DNA of 64,000 nt from Shouchella tritolerans (GTDB taxonomy: Bacteria; Bacillota; Bacilli; Bacillales; Bacillaceae_D), in assembly GCF_025770735.1 (NCBI RefSeq), contig NZ_JAODPB010000007.1, forward strand, positions 94,516 through 158,515, written 5' to 3'. The stretch's first letter is position 1. Each line of letters opens with the position of its first letter. A program made the translations under genes and the position numbers. The notes under the pieces are model-generated. The model was not told where the DNA came from. It worked only from the letters and a program-made list of their open reading frames with translations, and ran no database searches. Positions 54,340-62,738 of the stretch are shown here, in pieces.

Positions 54340-54648
54340 TCAATCTTGCGGCTCTTCCTGGGCTTCAATCCGGTCAAGCGCCATCCGGTAGCTATCGTTG
54401 CCGTAATTTAGACAGCGTTTAACTCGGGAAATGGTCGCTGTGCTAGCCCCCGTCTCTGTCTCAATTTTGTGGTACGTATAACCATCACGCAACATCCGAG
54501 CAACTTCTAGCCTTTGCGCAAGTGACTGGATTTCATTAATGGTGCAAAGATCGTCAAAAAACTCATACGCTTCTTCTAAATTTTTGAGAGACAAAATCGA
54601 TTTAAAGAGCTGATCTAGTTCTTTGCCCCGTAATTTGTTGATCTGCAA
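54340..54648 (-). CDS. yerC: YerC/YecD family TrpR-related regulator
   Basis: 102 residues. TrpR-like helical fold with an HTH: EIQSLAQRLEVARMLRDGYTYHKIETETGASTATISRVKRCL. The DNA-binding helix (STATISRVKR) is clear. In B. subtilis YerC is implicated in controlling purine/histidine-related genes, but I would not assign a target here. TTG start behind AAAGGTG. Lies between ade and the YerA-type gene. Confidence 0.9.
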   Translation of the reverse strand: MQINKLRGKELDQLFKSILSLKNLEEAYEFFDDLCTINEIQSLAQRLEVARMLRDGYTYHKIETETGASTATISRVKRCLNYGNDSYRMALDRIEAQEEPQD

Positions 54649-54731
54649 GCAATGTCACACCTTTCGAGTATTGTGCAATCTCTACGATGCGTGTCTTTTT
54701 TAAAGTTTTAAAGCACCAAAGTAATTCTATT

Positions 54732-56477
54732 TTAACGCATTATCGCCGGAAATAGTATTCCTTTCTTCCGAACATCGTAGATCCCCCGTTGCGTTACCCG
54801 AATATAAGGCAAATGCGTAGCTGAAAAAAACTGCAAACTATACATTGGATCTTCAAATTTGTAACCCCGTTCCCGCAGGAGGCTAACAAACGACTGTTCT
54901 TCTGCCATAATTTCTTCCATCGGCGCAGCGGACATCATGCCAAGAAGAGGCAAGCGGACACGGCTGATCACTTCCTCATTCTCAACAAGAATGAGCCCGC
55001 CCCCTTGTGCTTTCAACTCATTAAACGCCTGGATCATGGCTGAGATCGATTTGCCGATCAAAATGATATCGCCTGTATAAGAGTAAGAACTGGCCATGCC
55101 CATAACCGCCGTGGCAAACCCTTTTAATGTTGTCGTCACAAGCCATTTGCCCTGCTTGTCGACCATCGCAAAAAACGATTCATCATGGTCTGTCGCTAAC
55201 TCCGTTGCCGCCGTTTCCAGAGTCGTTTGATAAGGCTTTAAAATAACCGCGTTTGTCATTTCAATCCCCATTGGCATCGAAAAATGGAGCTCATCTTCAC
55301 CTAGACTCCAGTCAATGTGAATCGGACCAATCCCATAGTCGCCCCACTCAAATGGCGCTGTTTCTTTTCCTTGTGGAGTGCCATCTCTTAACACCCACTG
55401 CCCTTTAGCCAAAACGCTTTTAGGCATTGGATCGTCCATACTTTCGAGAAAGTTCAAATGGGCAATGCGGCCTGGAGCGATCATGCCGAGTTTATGGTCG
55501 ATATTATAATAACGGGCGACATAATAGGTAGCCATGCCGTATGCATCAACAGGATCAAGGCCGGCTTCCAGGGCAATTTTAATACATTGGTTCATTACAC
55601 CATCCTTATAGAACGACGGCGGTGAACCATCAGTCGTCATCAAGCAACGCCCAAAATAATCGACGCCTAGCTCCTTCATTTCCTCGAACAAGCGAGGCAA
55701 ATCAGGGCGGATCGAGGAATAGCGCAGCGAAACGGTGTACCCGAGGTCCAAACGGCGCACAACTTCTTCGCCCGTAATGGCTTCGTGGTCGCACGTCACG
55801 CCAAGAAGCGCCATTTGCGACAGCGTCTTTTCAGAAGCTCCTGGCAAGTGGCCTTCGATTGGCTTCCGCAGCCTTGTTGTTTCCTGCATCCAATGCAATG
55901 TCGTGTCATCGCCTTGCAGCACTTTCGGCCATGACGTCAGTTCCCCTCCTTGCACCACCAAATGGTGTTCAAGCCAAGCCTTCATTTTTGAATTGGAAAA
56001 CATTTCATCTTTGATTAACTCTGTTTGTGAATCGTAGCGCGCCCACCAGTACATCGTTGTCGGCAATTCTTCCAGTTTCTCGATCAAGGAAAGCGCTTTC
56101 TTTTTTTCCAAGTTCAAAAAATAAACCAAGTTGTCATTGATAAGTGTCGTTGTCCCACGCTCAGAAGCATATTTTGCCAAACTGTATGGATTATACAGTT
56201 GAAATGGATGGGCATGGTGCTCAATATAACCAGGAACAATGTATTCGCCTGTACAATCAACCACTTCCGCATCGCCTATCTGCTCTGGCAAGCTTTTGCC
56301 AACATAAACAATTTGGTCATCCGCAATCCAAATATTTGCTTTCAGCCATCTTCTTCTGGCATGGTTTAAATACGTAGCATTTTTTAAGACTATTGTTGGC
56401 GGGCGCTCCCCTTTTACAACACTTAGATGTTCCCGCAGCCTTGTTTTCGTCCAGCGGTGAATCCGCTCCGTGCTCAT
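54732..56477 (-). CDS. Adenine-deaminase-like amidohydrolase (YerA type)
   Basis: About 581 residues, ade-related. Seen: VPGYIEHHAHPFQLYNPYSL, EGHLPGASEKTL, CDHEAITGEEVVRRL and LMTTDGSPPSFY. The N-terminal metal motif reads HHAHP rather than the HVHIES of the true adenine deaminase, so substrate or metal use probably differs. B. subtilis YerA is a poorly characterised relative. ATG 56477 has only a weak GAGTGAT upstream. Confidence 0.85.
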   Translation of the reverse strand: MSTERIHRWTKTRLREHLSVVKGERPPTIVLKNATYLNHARRRWLKANIWIADDQIVYVGKSLPEQIGDAEVVDCTGEYIVPGYIEHHAHPFQLYNPYSLAKYASERGTTTLINDNLVYFLNLEKKKALSLIEKLEELPTTMYWWARYDSQTELIKDEMFSNSKMKAWLEHHLVVQGGELTSWPKVLQGDDTTLHWMQETTRLRKPIEGHLPGASEKTLSQMALLGVTCDHEAITGEEVVRRLDLGYTVSLRYSSIRPDLPRLFEEMKELGVDYFGRCLMTTDGSPPSFYKDGVMNQCIKIALEAGLDPVDAYGMATYYVARYYNIDHKLGMIAPGRIAHLNFLESMDDPMPKSVLAKGQWVLRDGTPQGKETAPFEWGDYGIGPIHIDWSLGEDELHFSMPMGIEMTNAVILKPYQTTLETAATELATDHDESFFAMVDKQGKWLVTTTLKGFATAVMGMASSYSYTGDIILIGKSISAMIQAFNELKAQGGGLILVENEEVISRVRLPLLGMMSAAPMEEIMAEEQSFVSLLRERGYKFEDPMYSLQFFSATHLPYIRVTQRGIYDVRKKGILFPAIMR

Positions 56478-56751
56478 CGTTATCACTCATTTCATCTCGT
56501 CAATCTTAGTTTTATTTTACCATATTAAGAACAGCATTTGATTGTTAAATGTGACATTTCTTCACATCTTTTTTGCCAAAATCGTAACAATTGATTTTCA
56601 CGATTGCTTTTTTAACGCTCTCCCCTTTCCTGCTAAAAAACGCACACTTCTACTAATGTATAGGCGTTGAAGGATAAATATGCCAAAAAAGAATCGAAAA
56701 CAAACCAAATTAGGATCTACCTCGATTCACTCTTCAGGTATCCCTCAATCG

Positions 56752-56790
56752 AAAAAGAGCCCGTTGGATAATCCCAACAGACTCTTTTTG
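56752..56790 (-). terminator. Terminator of opuA
   Basis: AAAAAGAG...GTTGG pairs with CCAAC...CTCTTTTT (to 56789), with small bulges. T-run on the minus strand, directly past the binding-protein stop. Confidence 0.85.
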
Positions 56791-56794
56791 TTCG

Positions 56795-57733
56795 TTATTC
56801 AGCTTTCAAATCTTCAATCGAATCAATGTCCATATAACTTGGCACTGCGAGGCCGATGCGCGGCTCGCCGTCAAGGTTGACACCTAAATCGTCGACTTTG
56901 CTTTCATCGAAGAAGCTGCCGTGTGTAATTGGCAACCATGCAGCAACACTTGCATCTTGGTCGCCAGATTCAAGCGATTTCCACATTGGCCCGTTTTCAA
57001 CGACACTCAGTTCCACATCATAGCCAACTTGCTCAAGCGCAAGGGCAAGCACATTGGAAGAAGCTACTTCTGAATCCCAGTTTACGAGTACAAGGGAGAA
57101 TGATTCTCCATCGACTGTCTCAACGCCGTCAATCCATTCATCGACTTTTTCTTGGTTGTTATCAACCCACTCTTGAGCAGCATCCGCTGGATCAGCGCCT
57201 TCATGCACAGCCAGCATGACTTCGTTCATGTCATCCTCGCTCCAGAAGAAATTGTCGACGACTTGGTAGCCTTCAGGCTTCTCGCTTTCCAAGCCTTGGC
57301 GAGCAATCGTATGAATCTCTTCTGTACCGCCGAATGAACCTTCTGGATCATCCAAGTATTTCAAGTCATAGGCAGCAAACTTCCAATGTGGATTCCATGC
57401 CGTTACGACGATTGGCTCATGTTTTTGGATGGCTGTATCCAACGCTTGCGCCATAGAAGAGGAACTAGACGTTTGCAAAGTCAAGTTCGTCAAGCCATAG
57501 TCCTCAATCGCCCGCTCCGCTGCTTGGGAAACGCCTGCGCCTGGGTCAATCCCCGTAATGACCGATAGATCATTAGTAATATCTTCTTTGGAAATCATGC
57601 CTTCATCCGTAGAGCCAACTGGATTAGAGTCAGAACCATTCCCGTTGCCGTTGTCATCGCCATTCCCACAAGCCGCAAGTGTTACGGCAAGGGCCAATCC
57701 TGTTGCTGTCATCGTAACGTGTTTAATATTCAT
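56795..57733 (-). CDS. opuAC: Glycine betaine-binding lipoprotein
   Basis: 312 residues. Lipobox LAAC (Cys22), then Asn/Gly/Asp linker. The ligand-binding lobes are in swapped order, as in B. subtilis OpuAC: first ITGIDPGAGVSQAAERAI and VVTAWNPHWKFAAYDLKYL, then LVLVNWDSEVASSNVLALAL and VENGPMWKSL with AAWLPITHG. The Trp residues should form the betaine-binding box. Captures betaine outside the membrane. Third gene of opuA. Confidence 0.93.
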   Translation of the reverse strand: MNIKHVTMTATGLALAVTLAACGNGDDNGNGNGSDSNPVGSTDEGMISKEDITNDLSVITGIDPGAGVSQAAERAIEDYGLTNLTLQTSSSSSMAQALDTAIQKHEPIVVTAWNPHWKFAAYDLKYLDDPEGSFGGTEEIHTIARQGLESEKPEGYQVVDNFFWSEDDMNEVMLAVHEGADPADAAQEWVDNNQEKVDEWIDGVETVDGESFSLVLVNWDSEVASSNVLALALEQVGYDVELSVVENGPMWKSLESGDQDASVAAWLPITHGSFFDESKVDDLGVNLDGEPRIGLAVPSYMDIDSIEDLKAE

Positions 57734-57790
57734 TTCATTACCCCCTGAATTTCATCTATTGTGAAAAGAGCGGTTGCGCCCTTTTGCCAC

Positions 57791-58627
57791 TTATTCGCTT
57801 TGTTTTTTATTAAAACTTTGCGTTAAACGGTCGAGAATAATGGCCAATATGACGATCGCAATACCTGCTTCAAAGCCATTGCCAATATTATTTTGTCCAA
57901 CTGCGCTATAAACAACCTGGCCTATTCCAGTTGCCCCGATCATTGCCGCGATCACAACCATAGAAAGGGCAAGCATTGTGCTTTGGTTAATCCCAGCCAT
58001 GATCGTCCCCCGAGCCATTGGCAGTTGCACTTTAAATAGTTTTTGCGTGCCAGTTGAACCGAATGCGTCTGCTGCTTCAATTAATTCCGTGGAAACTTGA
58101 CGAATACCAAGGTTCGTCATACGGACCGTCGGCGGCATGGCAAATATGACAGAAGCGACAACGCCAGGAACCATGCCGATGCCGAAGAAAGCAACAGCTG
58201 GGATCAAATAAACAAATGCTGGCATCGTCTGCATAAAATCAAGTACTGGTTTGATAACGGCTTCTGTACGGTCGTTTTTTGCCATTAAAATGCCAACTGG
58301 AACACCAATGACGACTGAAATCAAGCAAGCTGTTAAGACGAGTGCCAACGTATCAAGCATGCCGTTCCAAAAACCGAGACTGTCAATTAACAAAAGTCCG
58401 AGAATCACAAAGACAGTCAAGCCCCATTTGCGGTTCGTCCAATACGTAAGCGCGCCGATAATAAGAACAAACAGCCAACTTGGCGGCAAGGCGATCACCC
58501 AGTAAATCCCGTCCATGACCTTTTCAATCGTAAAATCAATGCCATTAAACAACCAAGCAGCATGCTGCAGCCATTCTACAAACGCTTCAACCCAACTACC
58601 TAGTTCCAGACGGGGTAGAAAATCCAT
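57791..58627 (-). CDS. opuAB: Glycine betaine ABC transporter permease
   Basis: About 278 residues, BPD-type permease: LVLTACLISVVIGVPVGILMAKND, PAFVYLIPAVAFFGIGMVPGVVASVIFAMPPTVRMTNLGIRQV and the EAA-like loop EAADAFGSTGTQKLFKVQLPMARGTIMAGINQS. ATG 58627 is chosen with GAGGTTG upstream. It overlaps opuAA by 32 bp, indicating coupling. Confidence 0.92.
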   Translation of the reverse strand: MDFLPRLELGSWVEAFVEWLQHAAWLFNGIDFTIEKVMDGIYWVIALPPSWLFVLIIGALTYWTNRKWGLTVFVILGLLLIDSLGFWNGMLDTLALVLTACLISVVIGVPVGILMAKNDRTEAVIKPVLDFMQTMPAFVYLIPAVAFFGIGMVPGVVASVIFAMPPTVRMTNLGIRQVSTELIEAADAFGSTGTQKLFKVQLPMARGTIMAGINQSTMLALSMVVIAAMIGATGIGQVVYSAVGQNNIGNGFEAGIAIVILAIILDRLTQSFNKKQSE

Positions 58628-59813
58628 TAAAATCAACCTCACTTCCCGATAACGCCCCAAGAACGGCGCTTCTTACAATAATGCCTTGTAGCTTGTCGCC
58701 TTTAATGACAACAAGGGGCACGGAACTGCTCGCAAGCTGCTCCATCAATTCATTAATTGGCGTATCCAATTCGACTTTCGGCACATCTGTCACAATAATG
58801 CTGTCAATGCTATTAATATTTTGTTTGATTAACTCAGAAACATCGCTCGCATGGACGATTCCAACTAGCTCTCTATTCCGCTTCGTTACATAGATGCTAG
58901 AAATTTTCGCATCACGCATCCGTTGCAAGGCAACGCGCGGTCCATCTTTTTCCAAATTAATCGTTTCTGGACGGATCATGACATTTTCCGCCGTAAATAC
59001 TTTTGAGCGGTCCACATCCTCCACAAACCGCTCAACATAATCATTTTCCGGTTGTGTAAGAATTTCTTCAGGCGTGCCAATTTGCACGACCGAACCGTCT
59101 TTCATAATCATGATGCGGTCACCGATACGCAGTGCCTCGTCCAAGTCATGGGTAATAAAAATGATCGTTTTGTTCATCGTTTCTTGCAAATCTAATAATT
59201 CGTCTTGCATATCTTTCCGAATGAGCGGATCAAGCGCAGAAAACGCTTCGTCCATTAACAGGACATCCGGATCATTGGCAAGAGCACGTGCAAGCCCTAC
59301 ACGTTGCTGCATTCCGCCAGAAAGTTGCGAAGGATAACTATTTTCGTATCCTTTTAAGCCAACAAGTTCAAGGGACGATATCGCTTTTTCACGGCGCACC
59401 TGCTTCTCAATGCCTTGCACTTCAAGGCCATACTCCACGTTTTCAATCAACGTCCTTGTTGGAAACAAGCCAAACTTCTGAAAGACCATGCTCATCTTTT
59501 TGCGCCTAACTTCCCGAAGGCTTTTCCCATCCATCTTAGCGAGGTCCTCACCGTCGATCCAAACACTTCCTGATGTAGGTTCAATCAAACGGTTCAGCAG
59601 CCGCACAATCGTTGACTTACCGCTGCCTGAAAGCCCCATAATAACAAAAATTTCACCGTCTTCGACTTCAAAACTTGCTTGGTTAACACCAACCGTGTGG
59701 CCAGTTTCTTTTAATATGTCCGCTTTGGATTTTCCTTGTGCCAACATGTCCAGAGCCCGTTTCGGTTTTTTCCCAAATACTTTTGTCAAGCCCTCAACCC
59801 TAATTTTTGACAA
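58596..59813 (-). CDS. opuAA: Glycine betaine ABC transporter ATP-binding protein
   Basis: About 405 residues. N-terminal ABC ATPase with the betaine-type start (KVFGKKPKRALDMLAQGKSK), Walker A GLSGSGKST, signature LSGGMQQRVGLARAL, DEAFSALDPLIRKDMQ. A C-terminal pair of CBS domains (VMIRPETINLEKD, ISSIYVTKRNRELVG, SIIVTDVPKVELDTP) should sense ionic strength or nucleotides. TTG 59813 is chosen six bases after GAGGTG; the GTG at 59822 overlaps that site. Confidence 0.93.
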   Translation of the reverse strand: MSKIRVEGLTKVFGKKPKRALDMLAQGKSKADILKETGHTVGVNQASFEVEDGEIFVIMGLSGSGKSTIVRLLNRLIEPTSGSVWIDGEDLAKMDGKSLREVRRKKMSMVFQKFGLFPTRTLIENVEYGLEVQGIEKQVRREKAISSLELVGLKGYENSYPSQLSGGMQQRVGLARALANDPDVLLMDEAFSALDPLIRKDMQDELLDLQETMNKTIIFITHDLDEALRIGDRIMIMKDGSVVQIGTPEEILTQPENDYVERFVEDVDRSKVFTAENVMIRPETINLEKDGPRVALQRMRDAKISSIYVTKRNRELVGIVHASDVSELIKQNINSIDSIIVTDVPKVELDTPINELMEQLASSSVPLVVIKGDKLQGIIVRSAVLGALSGSEVDFNGFSTPSGTR

Positions 59814-59889
59814 GTTTTCCACCTCTTCACTTCAGTCGTGCTGCTTTAGACCTTGTAACTATACCTTATTTACAATTTTTTAATCAAAC

Positions 59890-59938
59890 ATGATATATCA
59901 TTCTTTTAGTCGATATTTTTCATACAGTTTAAACTGTA
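59890..59938. promoter_or_regulatory. Two perfect palindromes between opuA and gbsR
   Basis: TACAGTTTAAACTGTA (59923-59938, 16 bp) and ATGATATATCAT (59890-59901, 12 bp) lie in the shared promoter region. They are candidate operators for the divergent GbsR-type repressor; which gene each controls is not known. Confidence 0.55.
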
Positions 59939-60062
59939 CGAAAGCAATGGTCGGTTTCCTTCTATTTGCTCGCAGATGCTGGCAGATGCTGTACTTTGTC
60001 ATGCTATCACCTGTTTTTGAACTTTGTTACACTCTCTATAAGCAGGCCACTGGAGGAATGAC

Positions 60063-60605
60063 ATGGAGAAGGCAAACGAGCATAGCAACGGCGTTGACCA
60101 GCAACTTCAGGAAATCAGAGAACAGTTTATCCATGAGCTTTCGACCAATTTTCATCTATATGGCATTAACGAATCAGTCGGTCGTCTTTATGGTACGCTA
60201 TTATTTGAAAACGATACTTTAACGCTTGATGAAATGAGCCGGCGCCTAGGGATGAGCAAAACAAGCATGAGCACCGGCATTAAACAGCTTGTGGATGCCA
60301 ATATGGCGCGGAAAGTGTGGAAGAAAGGCGTCCGCAAAGACCTTTATATTGGAGAAGAAGATTGGTATGCTTCTTTTATCGCGATTTTTTCGAAAAAATG
60401 GCGCCAAGGAATCGAAAACAACAAAAAAGCAAGCGTGCAAATGGAAAAACGCTTGCTTGCATTACAAAAAGAAGCCCCCGAACAAGCAGAAGTCATTGCT
60501 TCCGACTTAAAAAAAATCGCCCATGCCAAAGCATATTACGACTGGCTCGACCGCTTTATCGACTTTTTAGAGAGCGGCGAGATTTTTGAGCATTTGGAGA
60601 AATGA
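60063..60605 (+). CDS. GbsR/MarR-type regulator of betaine uptake
   Basis: 180 residues, GbsR/OpcR type. Winged HTH with LYGINESVGRLYGTLLF and MSRRLGMSKTSMSTGIKQLVDANMARKVWKKGVRKDLY, then a helical C-terminal part (YYDWLDRFIDFLESGEIF). GbsR senses choline; OpcR represses choline/betaine transporters. Divergent from opuA, so a repressor of it is likely. ATG behind GGAGGA. Confidence 0.88.
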   Translation: MEKANEHSNGVDQQLQEIREQFIHELSTNFHLYGINESVGRLYGTLLFENDTLTLDEMSRRLGMSKTSMSTGIKQLVDANMARKVWKKGVRKDLYIGEEDWYASFIAIFSKKWRQGIENNKKASVQMEKRLLALQKEAPEQAEVIASDLKKIAHAKAYYDWLDRFIDFLESGEIFEHLEK

Positions 60606-60670
60606 ATAGAAAGTCTGAATGTTTTATACCTGGCTCCTTGTCCATAAGTTTTTTAAGAAGCTGAGGAACA

Positions 60671-60706
60671 AGAAAAAGAAGCTTGTTAATTTAAGCTTCT
60701 TTTTTC
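60671..60706. terminator. Bidirectional terminator between gbsR and the AimP-like gene
   Basis: AAAGAAGCTT (60675-60684) pairs with AAGCTTCTTT (60693-60702). T-runs follow on both strands, so it can end gbsR and the receptor-peptide operon. The 170 bp to the peptide gene hold nothing else I recognise. Confidence 0.85.
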
Positions 60707-60873
60707 TTATAACCTTTAGTCTAATGAATAACACTAAGCCACTTTGTTCGCTTTTCTTAACATTTCTTTGTTACGACTGCTTGCGTTTAAAATTACTCTC
60801 TTCCGAAAAGGTAGTTAGCCATGGTGCGTGAAAATAAATGAAGTAATAGAACAGGTCTTAATATCTCAAAGTG

Positions 60874-60987
60874 TTATGGATTAATGTAATTTGTTCCTCC
60901 CCCTTGGGGTTGGATGGTTCCATCGTAAGGCGCTGAAACACCAAAAATAACTGTCAACATAAATACCACTACTAACACTTTTTTCAC
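60874..60987 (-). CDS. AimP/Phr-like signal peptide precursor, 37 residues
   Basis: GTG start at 60987, one base after the receptor stop, with AAAAGGTGG inside the receptor's last codons as ribosome site. The product has a Lys-Lys start and a hydrophobic core of about 16 residues, like a Sec signal, then a polar tail PYDGTIQPQGGGTNYINP. Size, layout and place downstream of a TPR receptor match AimP and Phr precursors, whose C-terminal 5-8 residues are the active signal. TNYINP is the candidate mature peptide. It differs from known arbitrium peptides, which mostly end RGA. Missed by length-limited gene callers. Confidence 0.75.
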   Translation of the reverse strand: MKKVLVVVFMLTVIFGVSAPYDGTIQPQGGGTNYINP

Positions 60988-60988
60988 A

Positions 60989-62089
60989 TTAAAACCACCT
61001 TTTTATTAAATTTTTTAGTTCACGTTCTACAATTCCATAATAATAAATATGTCCAGAATCAGCAAACTTTCTCATCGATTGCAAAAAATAATCCGCATTT
61101 TTTGTCGCTTTTCCTTTATAAAATAATAGAAAAGGAGTGCTTTTCCCTTGAGTTTCTAAGTCCGCAATAAGCGATAAAGCTTGTTGATTTTCGCCTCGAA
61201 CAATATATTGATGAACACGCTCTTCACTGACGACGTTTTCCATATCAAAAACTTGACCAAGCATATTGCGTGCAAAAGGAAAAAACTCATTTTCGAGACT
61301 AATTTTATAATGGTCCAATGTTGAAGCAGCCGCATAGTTGATTGATTTCTCGTAACTATCGATACATAGCCCGGGCTTATTTTGAACGAGATAAATTTGG
61401 CCTAACCCGTGATAACATGAGCTTAACATACCGTCCGAAGATGATTGATTCACAGCAGAGGCCAAGAAATAATTTTCTGCTTCTTCAAAGCACCCTTCAT
61501 TGTATAGTAAGACTGAACCTATTAATATTGAATACTTTGAAGCCAAAACACTTTTCATATAACAAGGTTCCGTTTGTTTAAAAGCATTTCTCATTCTATT
61601 TTCAATAATTTTTGCCCCACGCAATGTTCGATTTTTAAACGATTGCGCTAACTCTAAAAATTCTAAGCGCATTCTCACCATTGGATTCTTGGTTGTTGCA
61701 TATAAATTTCTAGCTTTTTGGAGAGACTCTTCTTCATCAATTTGATTTGTTAGTATATCATATATTAATTGATAAACACGAACCGACTCCCAAAGCAACT
61801 CATCTTCTTTATGAGTGTTAATAAGAATTTCTAGTATATCAAATTGCTCATTTAGTGCAGCATACTCAAACGCATCCCGGACATGCTGCAGCTTCTTTGC
61901 TGATGCCGCATATACATTCATAAGGGGAATGAACTCGTCAGGCATTAAATGTTTTGCAATAAGGAGGACTTCTTCAAACGAGTATTCATCACTATTTGCT
62001 AGTTCTTTCATGCGTGCTTCGTTTAATAAAGGATCTGACCACCCTTTTTGGCGCATAAGTGTGCCAGCTTTTTCTTTTACTTCAAGCAA
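60989..62089 (-). CDS. AimR-like peptide-responsive TPR regulator
   Basis: 366 residues, all-helical. An N-terminal part (YSFEEVLLIAKHLMPDE) is followed by KLQHVRDAFEYAALNEQFDI, which lines up with KAARSALEYADANMFFEI of phi3T AimR as I recall it. The TPR-like body contains CYHGLGQIYLVQNKPGLCI and ends with LLFYKGKATKNADYFLQS, similar to HYYLKGLITNQKEAFYKS of AimR. AimR binds DNA until its peptide breaks the dimer. Here no phage genes adjoin. TTG start behind AGAAGGG. Rap/NprR-type TPR proteins are the alternative. Confidence 0.78.
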   Translation of the reverse strand: MLEVKEKAGTLMRQKGWSDPLLNEARMKELANSDEYSFEEVLLIAKHLMPDEFIPLMNVYAASAKKLQHVRDAFEYAALNEQFDILEILINTHKEDELLWESVRVYQLIYDILTNQIDEEESLQKARNLYATTKNPMVRMRLEFLELAQSFKNRTLRGAKIIENRMRNAFKQTEPCYMKSVLASKYSILIGSVLLYNEGCFEEAENYFLASAVNQSSSDGMLSSCYHGLGQIYLVQNKPGLCIDSYEKSINYAAASTLDHYKISLENEFFPFARNMLGQVFDMENVVSEERVHQYIVRGENQQALSLIADLETQGKSTPFLLFYKGKATKNADYFLQSMRKFADSGHIYYYGIVERELKNLIKRWF

Positions 62090-62120
62090 TGTTTATCCCT
62101 TCTCCCGAAATAAAGTTCCA

Positions 62121-62139
62121 TACTAGTGCTATCCTAGTA
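62121..62139. promoter_or_regulatory. Palindrome TACTAG-N7-CTAGTA over the receptor promoter
   Basis: A perfect 6-bp inverted repeat 32 bp upstream of the receptor start. On the minus strand TTGTCT and TAGGAT, 17 bp apart, form a possible promoter whose -10 falls in the left arm. A candidate autoregulatory site; the promoter match is moderate. Confidence 0.5.
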
Positions 62140-62456
62140 CTTTTGAATGAATAAGACAACAGGCTTGGCCATTTTCCCAATATGCTTTTTGTTAAAAACT
62201 GGTGTAGAAGGGAGTATCGGTGGGTGGTTGGGAAAACGTACTAAAGCCCTCTTTTATGCTAGTTGTGTATGGGAATTCATTATAAATGATGGTAGTGCTG
62301 TCGTTGTGAAGCTTCTAGGCAAGCTCAATATTGTGTAAAAAAGAGGAAATAAAATGGATTAGCCAAATGAAAAAATGGATATACACAACAAAATCCAACC
62401 ACTTAGATTACCTTTTCTTGTAAGGTAAAAAGCGGTTTATTCAGTACTAGGCCTCA
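62140..62456. other. Intergenic region upstream of the receptor gene
   Basis: About 315 bp. It holds a small hairpin (TACCTT...AAGGTA, about 62409-62426) and a plus-strand open frame at 62147-62338 without ribosome site. No supported gene. Confidence 0.4.
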
Positions 62457-62493
62457 CAAAAAAACCTTGAAAGGCATAAAGCCAATCAAGGTA
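62457..62493 (-). terminator. Terminator of the toxin-immunity pair
   Basis: ACCTTGA and TCAAGGT arms with an inner GGC/GCC stem (62465-62492). On the minus strand TTTTTTT follows, 10 bp past the immunity gene. Confidence 0.88.
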
Positions 62494-62501
62494 TACAGCA
62501 T

Positions 62502-62723
62502 CTATATCTCAATTTCTTTCCATAACTCTCGAATACTTTTCCCATCTATTCGTCCATCCACAAACAATTCATTTGATGTTTTAAAGGATTGAGAATAGCT
62601 ATCTCTAACTCTTGTTAAATAGTACCCATCTTCATTTCTGCTAATCCAAAAACTTTGATTTCGATAGTAGAATTGAAACTCCTCTCCCATCGCTACTCTT
62701 TGTTTTAATTCTTCATAATCCAT
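62502..62723 (-). CDS. Probable immunity protein
   Basis: 73 residues, acidic, beta-rich in look (EEFQFYYRNQSFWISRNEDGYYLTRV), no membrane segment. No family recognised. The start lies 15 bp after the toxin gene stop on the same strand with its own terminator, the usual place of an immunity gene. ATG with GGAGTGAT upstream. Function is inferred from position only. Confidence 0.65.
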   Translation of the reverse strand: MDYEELKQRVAMGEEFQFYYRNQSFWISRNEDGYYLTRVRDSYSQSFKTSNELFVDGRIDGKSIRELWKEIEI

Positions 62724-62738
62724 AGTATCACTCCTAGA

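Noticed and set aside
56795..57733. The lobes of the betaine-binding protein are in swapped order.
   Set aside because: This permuted order is already known for OpuAC of Bacillus subtilis and relatives.
62147..62338. A 63-residue plus-strand frame upstream of the AimR-like gene.
   Set aside because: No ribosome site, no terminator, and it overlaps the receptor's control region.
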